Part shown: one piece after another, positions 44,009 to 53,742 of the stretch
How positions within the stretch are numbered: position 1 is the first letter of the stretch
How the letters are laid out: each line of letters opens with the position of its first letter
Assembly (NCBI GenBank): GCA_036560485.1
Contig: DATBRC010000018.1
Location: forward strand, 1 to 64,000
Source of the DNA: DATBRC01 sp036560485
Lineage (GTDB): Bacteria; Pseudomonadota; Gammaproteobacteria; Burkholderiales; Burkholderiaceae_D
Length of the DNA stretch: 64,000 nucleotides
Reading direction: 5' to 3'
Program-made: the position numbers and the translations under genes
Notes under the pieces: generated by a model
What the model was told of the DNA's origin: nothing
Database searches by the model: none
What the model saw: only the letters and a program-made list of their open reading frames with translations

Positions 44009-44943
44009 GATGCGAGGAGCTTTCTGAAATATGCAATGGTTTCCTTGAGGCCGTCTTCCAGCGCCACTTTGGGTTTCCAATCCAGTATTTTTTTGGCCTT
44101 GGTAATGTCCGGCTGGCGCTGCGTCGGATCATCGGCAGGCAGCGGGCGAAATACGATCTGGCTGCGCGATCCTGTAAGCCGCAACACCGTTTCTGCCAAT
44201 TCCCTGATCGTGAATTCCACGGGATTGCCCAGGTTGAGTGGACCAATTTCGCTACCCTGTTTCATCATGGCCAGCAGACCATCAACCGTATCGTCCACGT
44301 AGCAGAATGATCGCGTCTGGTTGCCGTCGCCGTACAGCGTGATCGGTTCGCCTGACAAAGCCTGCACAATGAAATTACTCACCACCCGTCCATCACGCGG
44401 ATGCATGCGCGGCCCGTAAGTGTTGAAGATGCGCACCACGCGTATGTCCACACCGCTTTGCCGGTGATAGTCAAAAAACAGCGTTTCTGCGCAGCGTTTG
44501 CCTTCATCGTAGCAGGCGCGCGGGCCAATCGGATTGACATGTCCCCAATAACTTTCCGTTTGCGGATGCTGAAGTGGATCGCCGTACACTTCGCTGGTGG
44601 ACGCTTGCAAAATACGTGCGCGACGCCGTTTGGCCAGCCCCAACATATTGATCGCACCAAGCACCGATGTCTTCGTGGTAGACACCGGGTTGGTCTGGTA
44701 ATGCACAGGACTGGCCGGACAAGCCAGGTTGTAGATACGGTCCACTTCCAGATATACCGGCAGCCAGATATCGTGCCGGATCAACTCGAAATTGGGCTGC
44801 AGCAGCAGATGACGGATGTTGTTCTTGCTTCCGGTGTAAAAGTTATCGAGGCACAGCACATCTTCACCGGCCGCCACCAATCGTTCGCACAGATGGGAGC
44901 CAATAAAGCCGGCGCCGCCGGTGATGAGTGTAGTGGGTGTCAT
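44005..44943 (-). CDS. UDP-glucuronate decarboxylase (UDP-xylose synthase family)
   Basis: This 312-residue extended SDR has the Rossmann motif LITGGAGFIGSHL, catalytic Ser in ASTSEVYGDP, Tyr-x3-Lys in YDEGK and the decarboxylase-type NLACPASPVHYQ segment. Members turn UDP-glucuronate into UDP-xylose, and related enzymes make UDP-4-keto-pentose. The ATG at 44943 has GGAG eight bases upstream and overlaps the previous stop as ATGA. A UDP-xylose or 4-keto-pentose donor for the adjacent glycosyltransferases is the likely role. Confidence 0.9.
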   Translation of the reverse strand: MTPTTLITGGAGFIGSHLCERLVAAGEDVLCLDNFYTGSKNNIRHLLLQPNFELIRHDIWLPVYLEVDRIYNLACPASPVHYQTNPVSTTKTSVLGAINMLGLAKRRRARILQASTSEVYGDPLQHPQTESYWGHVNPIGPRACYDEGKRCAETLFFDYHRQSGVDIRVVRIFNTYGPRMHPRDGRVVSNFIVQALSGEPITLYGDGNQTRSFCYVDDTVDGLLAMMKQGSEIGPLNLGNPVEFTIRELAETVLRLTGSRSQIVFRPLPADDPTQRQPDITKAKKILDWKPKVALEDGLKETIAYFRKLLAS

Positions 44944-47762
44944 GCGCAAACTCCTTGATTGTGATTCTTATGAATATCAGGACGCCATCCAACCGGTAAC
45001 TTCTCTCCTCGCCCGGCAGCCGTTACGGCAGCAGTAAGGAAACATTCAAATTCTCGTACCGCTTGCATATCTTCAAACAATTCTCGCTTGGCAGCTTCGA
45101 CGGACACGTGACGCAAGGCACGACGTTTTTCCGGATCGCGCCCCAAGGCCAGCGCCAGAGGCGCATAGTCTTCCAGGCGCGCCGCAATGGGGGCATTATC
45201 AATACCCATCTGCCGGTACGCGCCGGCCACAATTCTGCCTCGCATGAATTGTCCCGGATAAGTCACGACCGGCGTGCCATATACCATCCCTTCGTACAAT
45301 GTATTGCCGCTTCCGAAATGAACCGGGTCCAGCAGCACATCGATATGAGCCATCAGTCCCATGAAACGATCCAGAGGCATGCGCGGTAAAAATAGCACGC
45401 GCTCCAACAAAATTGGAAAACTTTTCGACCAACGCGCACGCAGCTGTTTGCACTGCACTGGTTTTTCTCCCTCCAGCAACACAATATGAGCTGTCGGATC
45501 ACCTTCCGCAATCGCTGCGAGAATGTTATCGAAATCCGGATGAATCTTGAACAATGTTTGCGGACACCCATACAAGGTGCCCGATTCAGGCAATCCCAAT
45601 GCGGCACGCGATGGCAGCTCGGTAACGGTGATCACAGGCTGATAAAAACACGGCAACCGGTTCAGACGAATCAGTCTTTCGCTGTAATGTGTCTCTGCAT
45701 CGTCAGGTTCGATGGAAGCCGCCGACACAAAATAATCCATGGTATCCAGCCCGGTCGTATCCGGATGCCCCCAGCCGACTGCCTGCACCGGAGCAAGCCG
45801 CGCATAGGCCAAAAAATAAGTGGCGGACGCCATGCCGATATCAGGGAAGAACAGCACATCCAGCGCCTCTGCCGCCACCGCCTGCTGTTGGTCTTTTAAC
45901 TTGGCAGGCAAGGTCAAGACCTTCTCGGCAATCGCGTCCAGGCTTTGCCTGAAGCTATCCTGCTTGGCTTTTGGTGCATGGATTATCACGACTTCAAACC
46001 GGCTGCGATCCAGATGACGAATGAATCCTTGATAAAGTTTGCCGATTGTATGCGCCACCAAAAGCTCGGATAAAAATCCTACTCGTATGCGTCGTCCTGT
46101 CTCCGCTGGAGATTGCCAGCCCAGTATATGCGTCGCCGTAGCAGTCAGCTCGACTAGTCGCGCACGAAAAAATTGGTGCAATGCCTGCATCAACGGACGG
46201 TCATTGGCGTTGTGGTAAGCAAGGTAAAAATTGGATGGATTCGCATTGTTGCCGGGCTCTTGCAGCGCCCCTGGCGTATTCGTCAATGCATGAATCCCGT
46301 TTTGATAGCGTTCCCGCCAAAGCATCATCGCTTCGACAGAGTCGTGAATGATAGGCAGCATTAGATTGGCATGCAGAGCGTGCTGAAGCGCTTCCGGCTG
46401 CAATTGCTGCGCGTGCCGATAACTGGTTTCAGATTCGGTGAGCCGGCCCTGTTCAAGAAAAGTACTGCCTAAATTAATATACGCCTCAGCGTAATTCGGA
46501 TTGATCTTCAGTACATGCATCAAGGCGACTTCGGCTTCGGCGTATCGCCCCTGTTGCATAAGGATGACGCCCAGATTGCTATGCGCCTCTGCGTAATCGG
46601 GTTTGATCTCCAATGCGCATCGATAGCAATTTTCCGCCTCTGCATGCTTGCGCTGATCCTTAAATGTGTTCCCCAGGTTGTAATGCGCCGATGCATAGTT
46701 CGGCTTGATTTCGATCGCACGTCGATAACTCGCTTCTGCATCGGATAGCAGGCCCTGCTCCTTGAAAGTCGCCCCCATATTATTATGCGCTTCTGCGTAA
46801 TCAGGCTTGATCTCCAGAGCGCGCCGATAGCTGGCTTGTGCGTCGGAATGTCGTCCTTGTTCTTTGAGGATGTTACCCAGATTGTTATGTGCAATAGCGA
46901 AATCCGGCTTGATCGTTATTGCACGTCGCAGACTTGCTTCAGCTGCTGCAAGCTGTCCCTGTTCCATGAGGGTATTGCCCAAGTTGTAATGCGCTTCGGC
47001 ATAATCCGGATTGATTGCCAATGCGCGCTGATAACTGGCGGTTGCGTCGGCAAGTAATCCTTGCTCTTTGAAGCTGTTACCCAGATTGCCATGCGCTTCG
47101 GCGTCATTCGGCAGCAAGGCCGCGGCTTTTTTCATCGCTTGCATGGCTTCATCGGGCCGTGCCTGTTGCTGAAGTGCTGCACCAAGCACCTTCCAGCCGA
47201 ATCCATAGTCGGGGAATTTTTCGATCAACAAGCGTGCAGCAGCTTCGGTGTCGGCGTAGCGGCCCTGGCTGTACAACTCCACCAGGTTATGCATTCTTGC
47301 AGAATCCGGTTCCTTCCCGGCTTTTCCCTTGGATGATTTTTTAGCAGGTTGTGATTGTGCAGCATTCTTTATTTGGGAAGCAGGCTGATCTGCCCGCATT
47401 GCAGCCATGCGAGCCGACAGTGCATCCGACACTTCTCCGGCCAAACCATGTTGTCGGCCCAATGCCAATACCTGACGAGCTTGCTCTGGCCTGCCCGCTT
47501 GAATCAACGCGTCGATATAACTGAGCCAGTATTGTTGCGCCTGCGGGTTAGCTGCCAGTGCTGCCTCGAAGTGAGGCAGACTCGCAACTGGTTGCTGTAC
47601 TTGAACCGCCAGCAGTCCCAGATTATGGTTGGCATCAGGGTGCTGCGGATCCGCCTGCAGAATGGCACGATAAAGACGCTCGGCATCCTGCAGCTGACCG
47701 GCCTGATGATGCCTCACAGCATCCAGCAATGCCTGATCCGGCGATTGCGCATCGCTGCTCAT
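44940..47762 (-). CDS. TPR-OGT-like protein glycosyltransferase, copy 1
   Basis: This 940-residue protein has two TPR blocks. One is near the N-terminus (about 10-110) and, after a Lys/Ser-rich linker, a second has about nine repeats (about 175-480; AEAHYNLGNT and RALEIKPDY patterns). The C-terminal 380 residues resemble the COG3914/SPINDLY O-GlcNAc-transferase catalytic region (RIRVGFLSELL, LFFPDIGMASATYFLAYARLAP, GSGNTLYEGMVYGTPVVTY). The TPR superhelix normally selects the protein acceptor. It is coupled by ATGA overlaps on both sides. Flagellin is the obvious acceptor from position, but this is not shown by sequence. Confidence 0.85.
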   Translation of the reverse strand: MSSDAQSPDQALLDAVRHHQAGQLQDAERLYRAILQADPQHPDANHNLGLLAVQVQQPVASLPHFEAALAANPQAQQYWLSYIDALIQAGRPEQARQVLALGRQHGLAGEVSDALSARMAAMRADQPASQIKNAAQSQPAKKSSKGKAGKEPDSARMHNLVELYSQGRYADTEAAARLLIEKFPDYGFGWKVLGAALQQQARPDEAMQAMKKAAALLPNDAEAHGNLGNSFKEQGLLADATASYQRALAINPDYAEAHYNLGNTLMEQGQLAAAEASLRRAITIKPDFAIAHNNLGNILKEQGRHSDAQASYRRALEIKPDYAEAHNNMGATFKEQGLLSDAEASYRRAIEIKPNYASAHYNLGNTFKDQRKHAEAENCYRCALEIKPDYAEAHSNLGVILMQQGRYAEAEVALMHVLKINPNYAEAYINLGSTFLEQGRLTESETSYRHAQQLQPEALQHALHANLMLPIIHDSVEAMMLWRERYQNGIHALTNTPGALQEPGNNANPSNFYLAYHNANDRPLMQALHQFFRARLVELTATATHILGWQSPAETGRRIRVGFLSELLVAHTIGKLYQGFIRHLDRSRFEVVIIHAPKAKQDSFRQSLDAIAEKVLTLPAKLKDQQQAVAAEALDVLFFPDIGMASATYFLAYARLAPVQAVGWGHPDTTGLDTMDYFVSAASIEPDDAETHYSERLIRLNRLPCFYQPVITVTELPSRAALGLPESGTLYGCPQTLFKIHPDFDNILAAIAEGDPTAHIVLLEGEKPVQCKQLRARWSKSFPILLERVLFLPRMPLDRFMGLMAHIDVLLDPVHFGSGNTLYEGMVYGTPVVTYPGQFMRGRIVAGAYRQMGIDNAPIAARLEDYAPLALALGRDPEKRRALRHVSVEAAKRELFEDMQAVREFECFLTAAVTAAGRGEKLPVGWRPDIHKNHNQGVCA

Positions 47763-50503
47763 GCCAACACTCCTTGTGCTAATTGCCAGCGCTGCCACAT
47801 GCTCCATAATGCATCCTCAAAGTGCCTTGCAAAACGAGGCGCATCGAACAATGGTGAAGCCAGCACCTGCTGCCGTAACCCTGCACGTAGAGAAGTCAAG
47901 CGCTCCAGATTCGATGTATGTTCAACTGCTTTTGCAACATACGCATCGGCATCAGCGGCAATCCAGTCGGCCAAGCCTGCATTGTGCGCAATGCTTTCTC
48001 CAACGTGCGACAAGAATCGGTCACCTTTCAACGTGATGGCCGGTACGCCCATCCACAGTCCTTCGACACTGGTGGTTCCGCCGGGATAGGGAAAAGGGTC
48101 GAGTGCAATATCTACCCTGTGATAAGCCTTCAGCAAATCAGCTCGTGGAGCGCCTCCTTCCAATATCAATTTATCCGCTGTGATCCCATGCGCTGCAAAT
48201 CGCCGGCAAGTCACTTCGCGCATAGACAAATCGCTGAGTTGTTTGGTCTTGAGGAACAAACGCGAACCTGGCACAGTTCGGAGCACACGCGCCCACAGAG
48301 CCACAACATCGTCGCTCATCTTGGTGAGGTTGTTGAAGCAGCCGAAAGTAATCATCCCGGTCGATAATGCCGGCAATGGCATGACATCCACCGCACTATC
48401 CGGCGGCGTAAAGCACAAATAACTTTCCGGCAAGCGGTACACCGTTTCCGAAAAATGGTTTTCTTCAGCTATCGGTGTGACATAAGGATCGCCCAACAGA
48501 TAATTCATCTCGGCCACGCCGGTAGTCGCGAAGTAACCCAGCCAACTCACTTGTACTGGTGCCGGCCGCAATCTGAATAAGGGCAGCCGGTTGTTGGCGG
48601 TATGACCGGACAGGTCGATCAACACATGCACGCCGTCGCTATGGATGGCAGTCGCAGCAGCCGCATCGTTTTGACCGATCGGTTTCCAAGTCGAAAAACA
48701 AGGGCGAATACGCGCAGTCAGTTCGTCGTCCTTGCGCTGAGACGGATAAGCGATCAACTCGATACGCATTGGATCAATGTGGCTCAACAGACCTTCGAGA
48801 AAATAGCCGACCGGATGATTGCGCAGGTCAGCCGATACCATACCGATGCGCAGACGCTCTGGCTGCGAAGAGCATGACCAAGTAGAAAAACATTTGCCGG
48901 TTCTGCGCTCCAGCATGCGGCCATACTGACGCGCCTCATCCAAACAATATGCGGGAGCATGACTCGCGTTGTAATTCAAAGTAAACAATAAATTGCTGCG
49001 TGCATCAGGAAAATCCGGCTTGATCTTCAGTGCTTGCCGATAACCGGCTTCGGCTTGTGCGAAGTGGCCTTGATCCTTGTGAAGATTGCCCATGTTGTAA
49101 TACGCTTCAGCATAATCGGGCTTCAGTTCCAGTGCGCGCCGAAAGCACACTTCAGCATCCGCAAATCGACCTTGCTCTTTGTGGGTATTGCCGAGGTTGC
49201 AAAACGCCTCGGCAAAATTCGGTTTGATTTCCAAAGCGCGTAAATAACTGGCTTCGGCTTCAGAAAATCGGTCTTGTGCATGCAACGTAATGCCCAGATT
49301 GTTATGCGCTTCCGCGTAATCGGGGTTGACCTGCAACGCACGCCGATAACTCGCTTCGGATTCAACAAGCTGATTTTGGTCTCTCAGTATATTGCCGAGA
49401 TTGTTGTGGGCATCTGCATAATCCGGTTTAATAGTTAACGCACGCAAATAGTTCGCTTCTGCTTCAGCGTACCGATTCTGTTCTTGCAAAAGCTTTCCAA
49501 GATTGAAAAAAACTTCGGGGAGATCCGGAGATATTTCCAATGCGCGCCGATAACAGACCTCGGCTTCACTGAAACAGCATTGTTCGCCTAATGCGATGCC
49601 AAGATTATTGTATGCGGCAGCGTAATGCGGATTGATGGCGATTGCGCGTCGATAGCTCGCCACAGCATCGGCAACCCTACCCGTCTCTTTAAAAATGATT
49701 CCCAGATGGTTGTGCACTTCGGCTTGATCTGGTTTGAACACCAAAGCTGATTGATAACTTGCCTCTGCTTCTGAAAAGTGACCTTGGTCCTTGAGGCAAT
49801 TGCCAAGATTGTTATGAGCACCAACATAGTCCGGCTTGGCTTCCAACGCATATCTAAAGTGAACTTCAGCTTCCTGCAACCTTCCTTCTTCATGGAAAAG
49901 CACACCTAAATTATTGTGTGCTTCGACGTAATCAGGCTTGATCCTCAATAGTTTCCGATAACTGGATTCAGCTTCGGCTAACCGCCCTTGTTCTTTCAAG
50001 AGCATACTCAAGTTGAACAGAGCCACGATGTAATCCGGCTTGAGCACCAAGGTCCGCATGAAGCATGCCTCTGCTTCGGAAAATCGCCCCAAAGCTTGAT
50101 ATGCATTTCCTAAATTGAAATGAGCTTCGGCAAAATTTGCGTTGATTGCCAGAGCACGGCGGCAATATGCTTCTGCCTCCAGCCAGTTGTTAATTTCCCC
50201 CAATAGGGCACCTAAATTATTTTGCACTTCCTCATCAGCAGGCGAAAATTCGGCAGCCTTCCGCATGGCCTTCAGCGCTTCATCATTGGCACCCTGCGAT
50301 TTAAGCAGCGCTCCGAGCACCTTCCAGCCAAAACCGTGATGTGGCAACCGTATGGTTAATTCACGGGCTAGCGTTTCTCCTTCGCTATAGCGACCCTGAT
50401 TAAACAAACTTACCAACACGTTGACCTCTACTTCGCTTGGTTCCCTGTTTACGGAATCCAGGTTTTGAACAACCGATTGTTGCGGCGGCTGAGGCACAGT
50501 CAT
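47759..50503 (-). CDS. TPR-OGT-like protein glycosyltransferase, copy 2
   Basis: This 914-residue protein has about thirteen tandem TPRs (residues of about 60-505, with EAHNNLG and RALEIKPDY motifs every 34 residues). An OGT-type catalytic region follows (about 535-910; RIGMVSADLRNHPVGYFLEGL, HVLIDLSGHTANNRL, PAPVQVSWLGYFATTG, DPFPYPGGTTSVEGLWMGVP). This is the glycosyltransferase family 41 pattern, so it probably transfers a sugar from UDP to Ser/Thr. It is the first gene of the minus-strand operon and diverges from flagellin across about 560 bases. Copy 1 is a distinct paralogue, so two acceptors or sites are likely. Confidence 0.88.
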   Translation of the reverse strand: MTVPQPPQQSVVQNLDSVNREPSEVEVNVLVSLFNQGRYSEGETLARELTIRLPHHGFGWKVLGALLKSQGANDEALKAMRKAAEFSPADEEVQNNLGALLGEINNWLEAEAYCRRALAINANFAEAHFNLGNAYQALGRFSEAEACFMRTLVLKPDYIVALFNLSMLLKEQGRLAEAESSYRKLLRIKPDYVEAHNNLGVLFHEEGRLQEAEVHFRYALEAKPDYVGAHNNLGNCLKDQGHFSEAEASYQSALVFKPDQAEVHNHLGIIFKETGRVADAVASYRRAIAINPHYAAAYNNLGIALGEQCCFSEAEVCYRRALEISPDLPEVFFNLGKLLQEQNRYAEAEANYLRALTIKPDYADAHNNLGNILRDQNQLVESEASYRRALQVNPDYAEAHNNLGITLHAQDRFSEAEASYLRALEIKPNFAEAFCNLGNTHKEQGRFADAEVCFRRALELKPDYAEAYYNMGNLHKDQGHFAQAEAGYRQALKIKPDFPDARSNLLFTLNYNASHAPAYCLDEARQYGRMLERRTGKCFSTWSCSSQPERLRIGMVSADLRNHPVGYFLEGLLSHIDPMRIELIAYPSQRKDDELTARIRPCFSTWKPIGQNDAAAATAIHSDGVHVLIDLSGHTANNRLPLFRLRPAPVQVSWLGYFATTGVAEMNYLLGDPYVTPIAEENHFSETVYRLPESYLCFTPPDSAVDVMPLPALSTGMITFGCFNNLTKMSDDVVALWARVLRTVPGSRLFLKTKQLSDLSMREVTCRRFAAHGITADKLILEGGAPRADLLKAYHRVDIALDPFPYPGGTTSVEGLWMGVPAITLKGDRFLSHVGESIAHNAGLADWIAADADAYVAKAVEHTSNLERLTSLRAGLRQQVLASPLFDAPRFARHFEDALWSMWQRWQLAQGVLA

Positions 50504-50942
50504 GATGAGCAGTTACAATAAAAAATGACAGTTTAGCAGTCTGCGTCACTCATTTAATGCGGGAGAAAGGATGGTTAACACCATTCATATTAGTAGAATA
50601 GGCAAGCAAGCTATTGTGGCGACCCTTAACGGCATGACTTTGAAAAAATTTAGCCGCAAATTTAAATTGCCTTGTTTCAGACAAGGGTGCCAGCAAAATT
50701 CAAATGCGATTCATGACTATTTTGCCAACATTTTTTCATTACTGAAAAAGCCATGTTCATTCACAGCATGCACCTTTTTTCACGAGCAAAACAAGCACCA
50801 TGTCGATTATGCAATTCACTGAAAAATAAAAAAAATTATTTTTTGAATTCTTTGCATTAAAGATTTGAACAATACTCCCGAAGAAGCAGCTGTTCAGCTT
50901 AAATTCTGACGACACCGGAAAAAATAAAGATTTAATTAAGTC
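50504..50942. other. AT-rich divergent region between glycosyltransferase operon and fliC
   Basis: This region separates the divergent OGT operon and fliC. It contains an 83-codon frame from 50571 with a purine-rich leader but no recognisable product, which I treat as non-coding. It must hold the minus-strand promoter of the glycosyltransferase operon, although I cannot pick out clear boxes. Confidence 0.45.
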
Positions 50943-50969
50943 TAAACATTTTCCCGTTTCGTCCGATAA
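50943..50969 (+). promoter_or_regulatory. Sigma-28 (FliA) promoter of fliC
   Basis: TAAACATT (50943-50950), an 11-base spacer and TCCGATAA (50962-50969) match the FliA consensus TAAAGTTT-N11-GCCGATAA closely. The spacing is exact and the site lies about 98 bases before the flagellin start, leaving a leader of roughly 90 bases. Confidence 0.88.
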
Positions 50970-51066
50970 AACTAGCAACAGCGGTTTATTGATCCTGAAA
51001 TAGAGGAACAAACCAACGTTTTTAGCAATTGAGCCGGACAAAACGGACCCATAAAGGAGAATTAAA

Positions 51067-53166
51067 ATGCCCTCAATTATCAATACCAACATTGCATCGT
51101 TAAATGCACAGCGCAATCTGACGATGTCACAATCTGGTCTGACAACAGCTCTGCAACGCTTATCCTCTGGTTTGCGCATTAACAGCGCAAAGGACGACGC
51201 AGCCGGTTTGGCAATTTCACAAAGGATGACCAGTCAAATCAACGGTCTTGATCAAGCAGCCCGTAATGCGAATGACGGTATCTCGCTGGCTCAAACGGCT
51301 GAGGGTTCATTAAGTGCCATCACCGACAACTTGCAGCGTATCCGCACTTTGTCCCTGCAAGCTGCAAACTCCACCAATTCCGCTTCTGACCGTGCTGCGT
51401 TGAACGCTGAGGTGCAATCGTCATTGGCAGAAATCGGCCGTGTCGCTTCGACCACCCAGTTTAACGGATTGAACTTACTGGACGGCACTTTCAGTGCTGC
51501 GCAGTTCCAGGTCGGCGCCAATGCCAACCAAACAATCAATGTGACCGTAGCCGGAGCAACAACCAGCCAGCTCGGCGCTTACCAGTACAACAACACGTCC
51601 AATGCTGTCAGCGGTAGCGCACTTGTTTCCGGTGATTTGACAATCAATGGCGTCAACGTTGGCGCATCTACTAGCGGCAGCGCAGATACCATTGTCAACG
51701 CGATCAACAGTGTGACCAACCAAACCAGTGTTACAGCTTCTGCGACTTCGTCACTGGTCGCTGCCAACGCACCAACCCGCAAGCAAGACCTTGCAGCCGG
51801 CGATCTGGTGATCAACGGTGTCGATATCGGTACGGTTACCGGTTCCTATAACGTGGCAACGCAAGGCGCCTCTTTGGTTACCGCAATCAATTTGAAATCC
51901 ACTGCGACCGGTGTTACAGCGACGGCCAATGCAACCACTGGCGCAATTACATTATCGTCGTCAATCGGTAAGACCATCGCCGTGACAACCAACAATGGTA
52001 ATGCCGGCGCTGCCAAGGTTGAAAATGCAACAGGTCTGGAAGTGTCGAGCTCACAAACTGTCGCTACATCCACCAATACGTTTGCAGCAGGTACTGAAGG
52101 TCAAAGTAACGTGGTTTTTGCTGCTGTTGCAGCAGTAGGCGACCAAATTACCGTCGATGGCATACAATATACATTTGCTGCAGCGAATGCAGGCACGACA
52201 ACGGTAGCGATCGGCGCAGACCAAACTGCAAGTGCCGCCAATCTGGCCGCACAAATTACTGCAAAGGAAACAGCGCTCGGCAACGCCGGTCATATCACTG
52301 CCGCTGCTGCTGCCGGCACAATGACGGTCACATCAAAATTCGCCACGTCAACTACTACGCACACCACTATCACGGAACAAACTGATAGTACTGCCAATAT
52401 GACTGAAAACAACAACAACGTGGTCGGTGTAGGTGTAGCCGTAGGTGGAACGTTGACAGTGGGCGGAACGACCTATCAGTTCGGTTTTGCCGATTCGACA
52501 CCTGTGGGATCCAACACCATGGTTACCTTGGGCGCCACTGGCACATTAAGCGCACAGGCGTTCTTGACAGCCGTCAATGCTGCATACACCGCAGATACTA
52601 CCAACATCCAGGCATCGGGCGGTGCCAACGTCATCACGCTGACATCCGATAATAAGGGTGCGCAAGGTACGACAGACGTCACAGGCACAAGCATCACCAG
52701 CTTGACGGTAGGCGGTGCTGCAGGCGGCGCCAACGGTACCTATGCATCCAATACAGCTTATGGCGTCATTTCGCTGAATTCGAATGCTGCATACAGTATC
52801 GGCGGCAATAACTCAGCCAAGGCTGGATTATCCACTGCATCGTCGACCTTGTCGGCAATCAGCACCATCGATATTTCGTCGGTGACTGGTGCCAACAATG
52901 CGATTGCTTTGGTGGATGGCGCGATTTCCCAGGTCAATACGACACGTGCTGCCTTGGGTGCTGTGCAAAACCGGTTCACTTCAACCATTAGCAACCTGCA
53001 GTCCAGTTCTGAGAATATCTCGGCAGCTCGTAGCCGGATTCAGGATACGGACTTTGCTGCAGAAACAGCCGCTCTTACCCGCGGTCAAATTCTGCAACAA
53101 GCAGGTACGGCGATGCTTGCGCAAGCGAACTCGCTGCCTAACGGTGTATTAGCTTTGTTACGTTAA
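51067..53166 (+). CDS. fliC: Flagellin
   Basis: This 699-residue flagellin is the filament subunit. The conserved N-terminal region (about 1-150; INTNIASLNAQRNL and LSSGLRINSAKDDAAG) and C-terminal region (about 600-699; TRAALGAVQNRF and ARSRIQDTDFA) form the helical D0/D1 core. The middle is expanded, with two Flagellin_IN-like units (GDLTINGVNVG and GDLVINGVDIG) and Ser/Thr/Ala-rich beta repeats. This surface region is the probable target of the adjacent OGT enzymes. AAAGGAG precedes the ATG. Expression should depend on FliA, and FliS should chaperone it. Confidence 0.97.
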   Translation: MPSIINTNIASLNAQRNLTMSQSGLTTALQRLSSGLRINSAKDDAAGLAISQRMTSQINGLDQAARNANDGISLAQTAEGSLSAITDNLQRIRTLSLQAANSTNSASDRAALNAEVQSSLAEIGRVASTTQFNGLNLLDGTFSAAQFQVGANANQTINVTVAGATTSQLGAYQYNNTSNAVSGSALVSGDLTINGVNVGASTSGSADTIVNAINSVTNQTSVTASATSSLVAANAPTRKQDLAAGDLVINGVDIGTVTGSYNVATQGASLVTAINLKSTATGVTATANATTGAITLSSSIGKTIAVTTNNGNAGAAKVENATGLEVSSSQTVATSTNTFAAGTEGQSNVVFAAVAAVGDQITVDGIQYTFAAANAGTTTVAIGADQTASAANLAAQITAKETALGNAGHITAAAAAGTMTVTSKFATSTTTHTTITEQTDSTANMTENNNNVVGVGVAVGGTLTVGGTTYQFGFADSTPVGSNTMVTLGATGTLSAQAFLTAVNAAYTADTTNIQASGGANVITLTSDNKGAQGTTDVTGTSITSLTVGGAAGGANGTYASNTAYGVISLNSNAAYSIGGNNSAKAGLSTASSTLSAISTIDISSVTGANNAIALVDGAISQVNTTRAALGAVQNRFTSTISNLQSSSENISAARSRIQDTDFAAETAALTRGQILQQAGTAMLAQANSLPNGVLALLR

Positions 53167-53227
53167 TAGGTAGTTTTAGTATCGAGACTGGTTGATTGCC
53201 GATTTGGCGGATCAATCAGCCTCCTTA

Positions 53228-53255
53228 CCCGGCCGGATTTTCCGGCCGGGTTTTT
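53228..53255 (+). terminator. Strong terminator after fliC
   Basis: CCCGGCCGG (53228-53236) and CCGGCCGGG (53242-53250) form a perfect nine-pair stem with a five-base loop, followed by TTTTT. It would make fliC largely monocistronic and lower expression of flaG and later genes from the flagellin promoter. Confidence 0.93.
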
Positions 53256-53275
53256 CCCCATAAAGGGAGGTCATC

Positions 53276-53650
53276 ATGGATATCCGGCCAACTGGAAATA
53301 TTGTGCAATCCGGGCTTAGTGTTCCCGACAGAGCGGTCGTTGATACATCCGGTTCAACCGAATCGGTTGCAACTCCGGCAGTAGCTGTGGCGCCAGCAGC
53401 CGTACAGCAGCCTGACCCCGCGGCCCATATGGCCCAAGTCACACAAGCAATCAAGGACATCAACAAATCGATGGAAGGCCTCTCGCAAGGATTGGAGTTT
53501 TCCGTTGATAAAGATACTAACGAAACAGTTGTGAAGGTCATTGATCAGGAAACCAAAGAAGTGATCCGGCAAATGCCCACCAAGGAAGCATTGGAAATTG
53601 CCAAAGCGCTGGATCAGGTACAAGGCTTGCTAATCAAGCAAAAGGCATGA
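53276..53650 (+). CDS. flaG: FlaG family flagellar protein
   Basis: This 124-residue protein has a disordered Ala/Val/Pro-rich first half and a conserved C-terminal FlaG domain (about 60-122; SVDKDTNETVVKVIDQETKEVIRQMP, split here as SVDKDTNETVV and IRQMPTKEAL). FlaG influences filament length by a mechanism that is not well defined. GGGAGG lies five bases before the ATG. It sits between fliC and fliD, as in many Burkholderiales and Pseudomonas. Confidence 0.9.
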   Translation: MDIRPTGNIVQSGLSVPDRAVVDTSGSTESVATPAVAVAPAAVQQPDPAAHMAQVTQAIKDINKSMEGLSQGLEFSVDKDTNETVVKVIDQETKEVIRQMPTKEALEIAKALDQVQGLLIKQKA

Positions 53651-53742
53651 ACCGATTGAATTAAGCAGGTAAATCACCCTCTAAAGTCGCATTTAGATCG
53701 GCCGTTAATAAGGTATCGTGATGTTTTCGGTAAGGGATTAAC

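Noticed and set aside
50571..50822. 83-codon frame upstream of fliC
   Set aside because: The purine-rich leader is suggestive, but the composition is odd, it lies in an AT-rich divergent promoter region and matches nothing I recognise.
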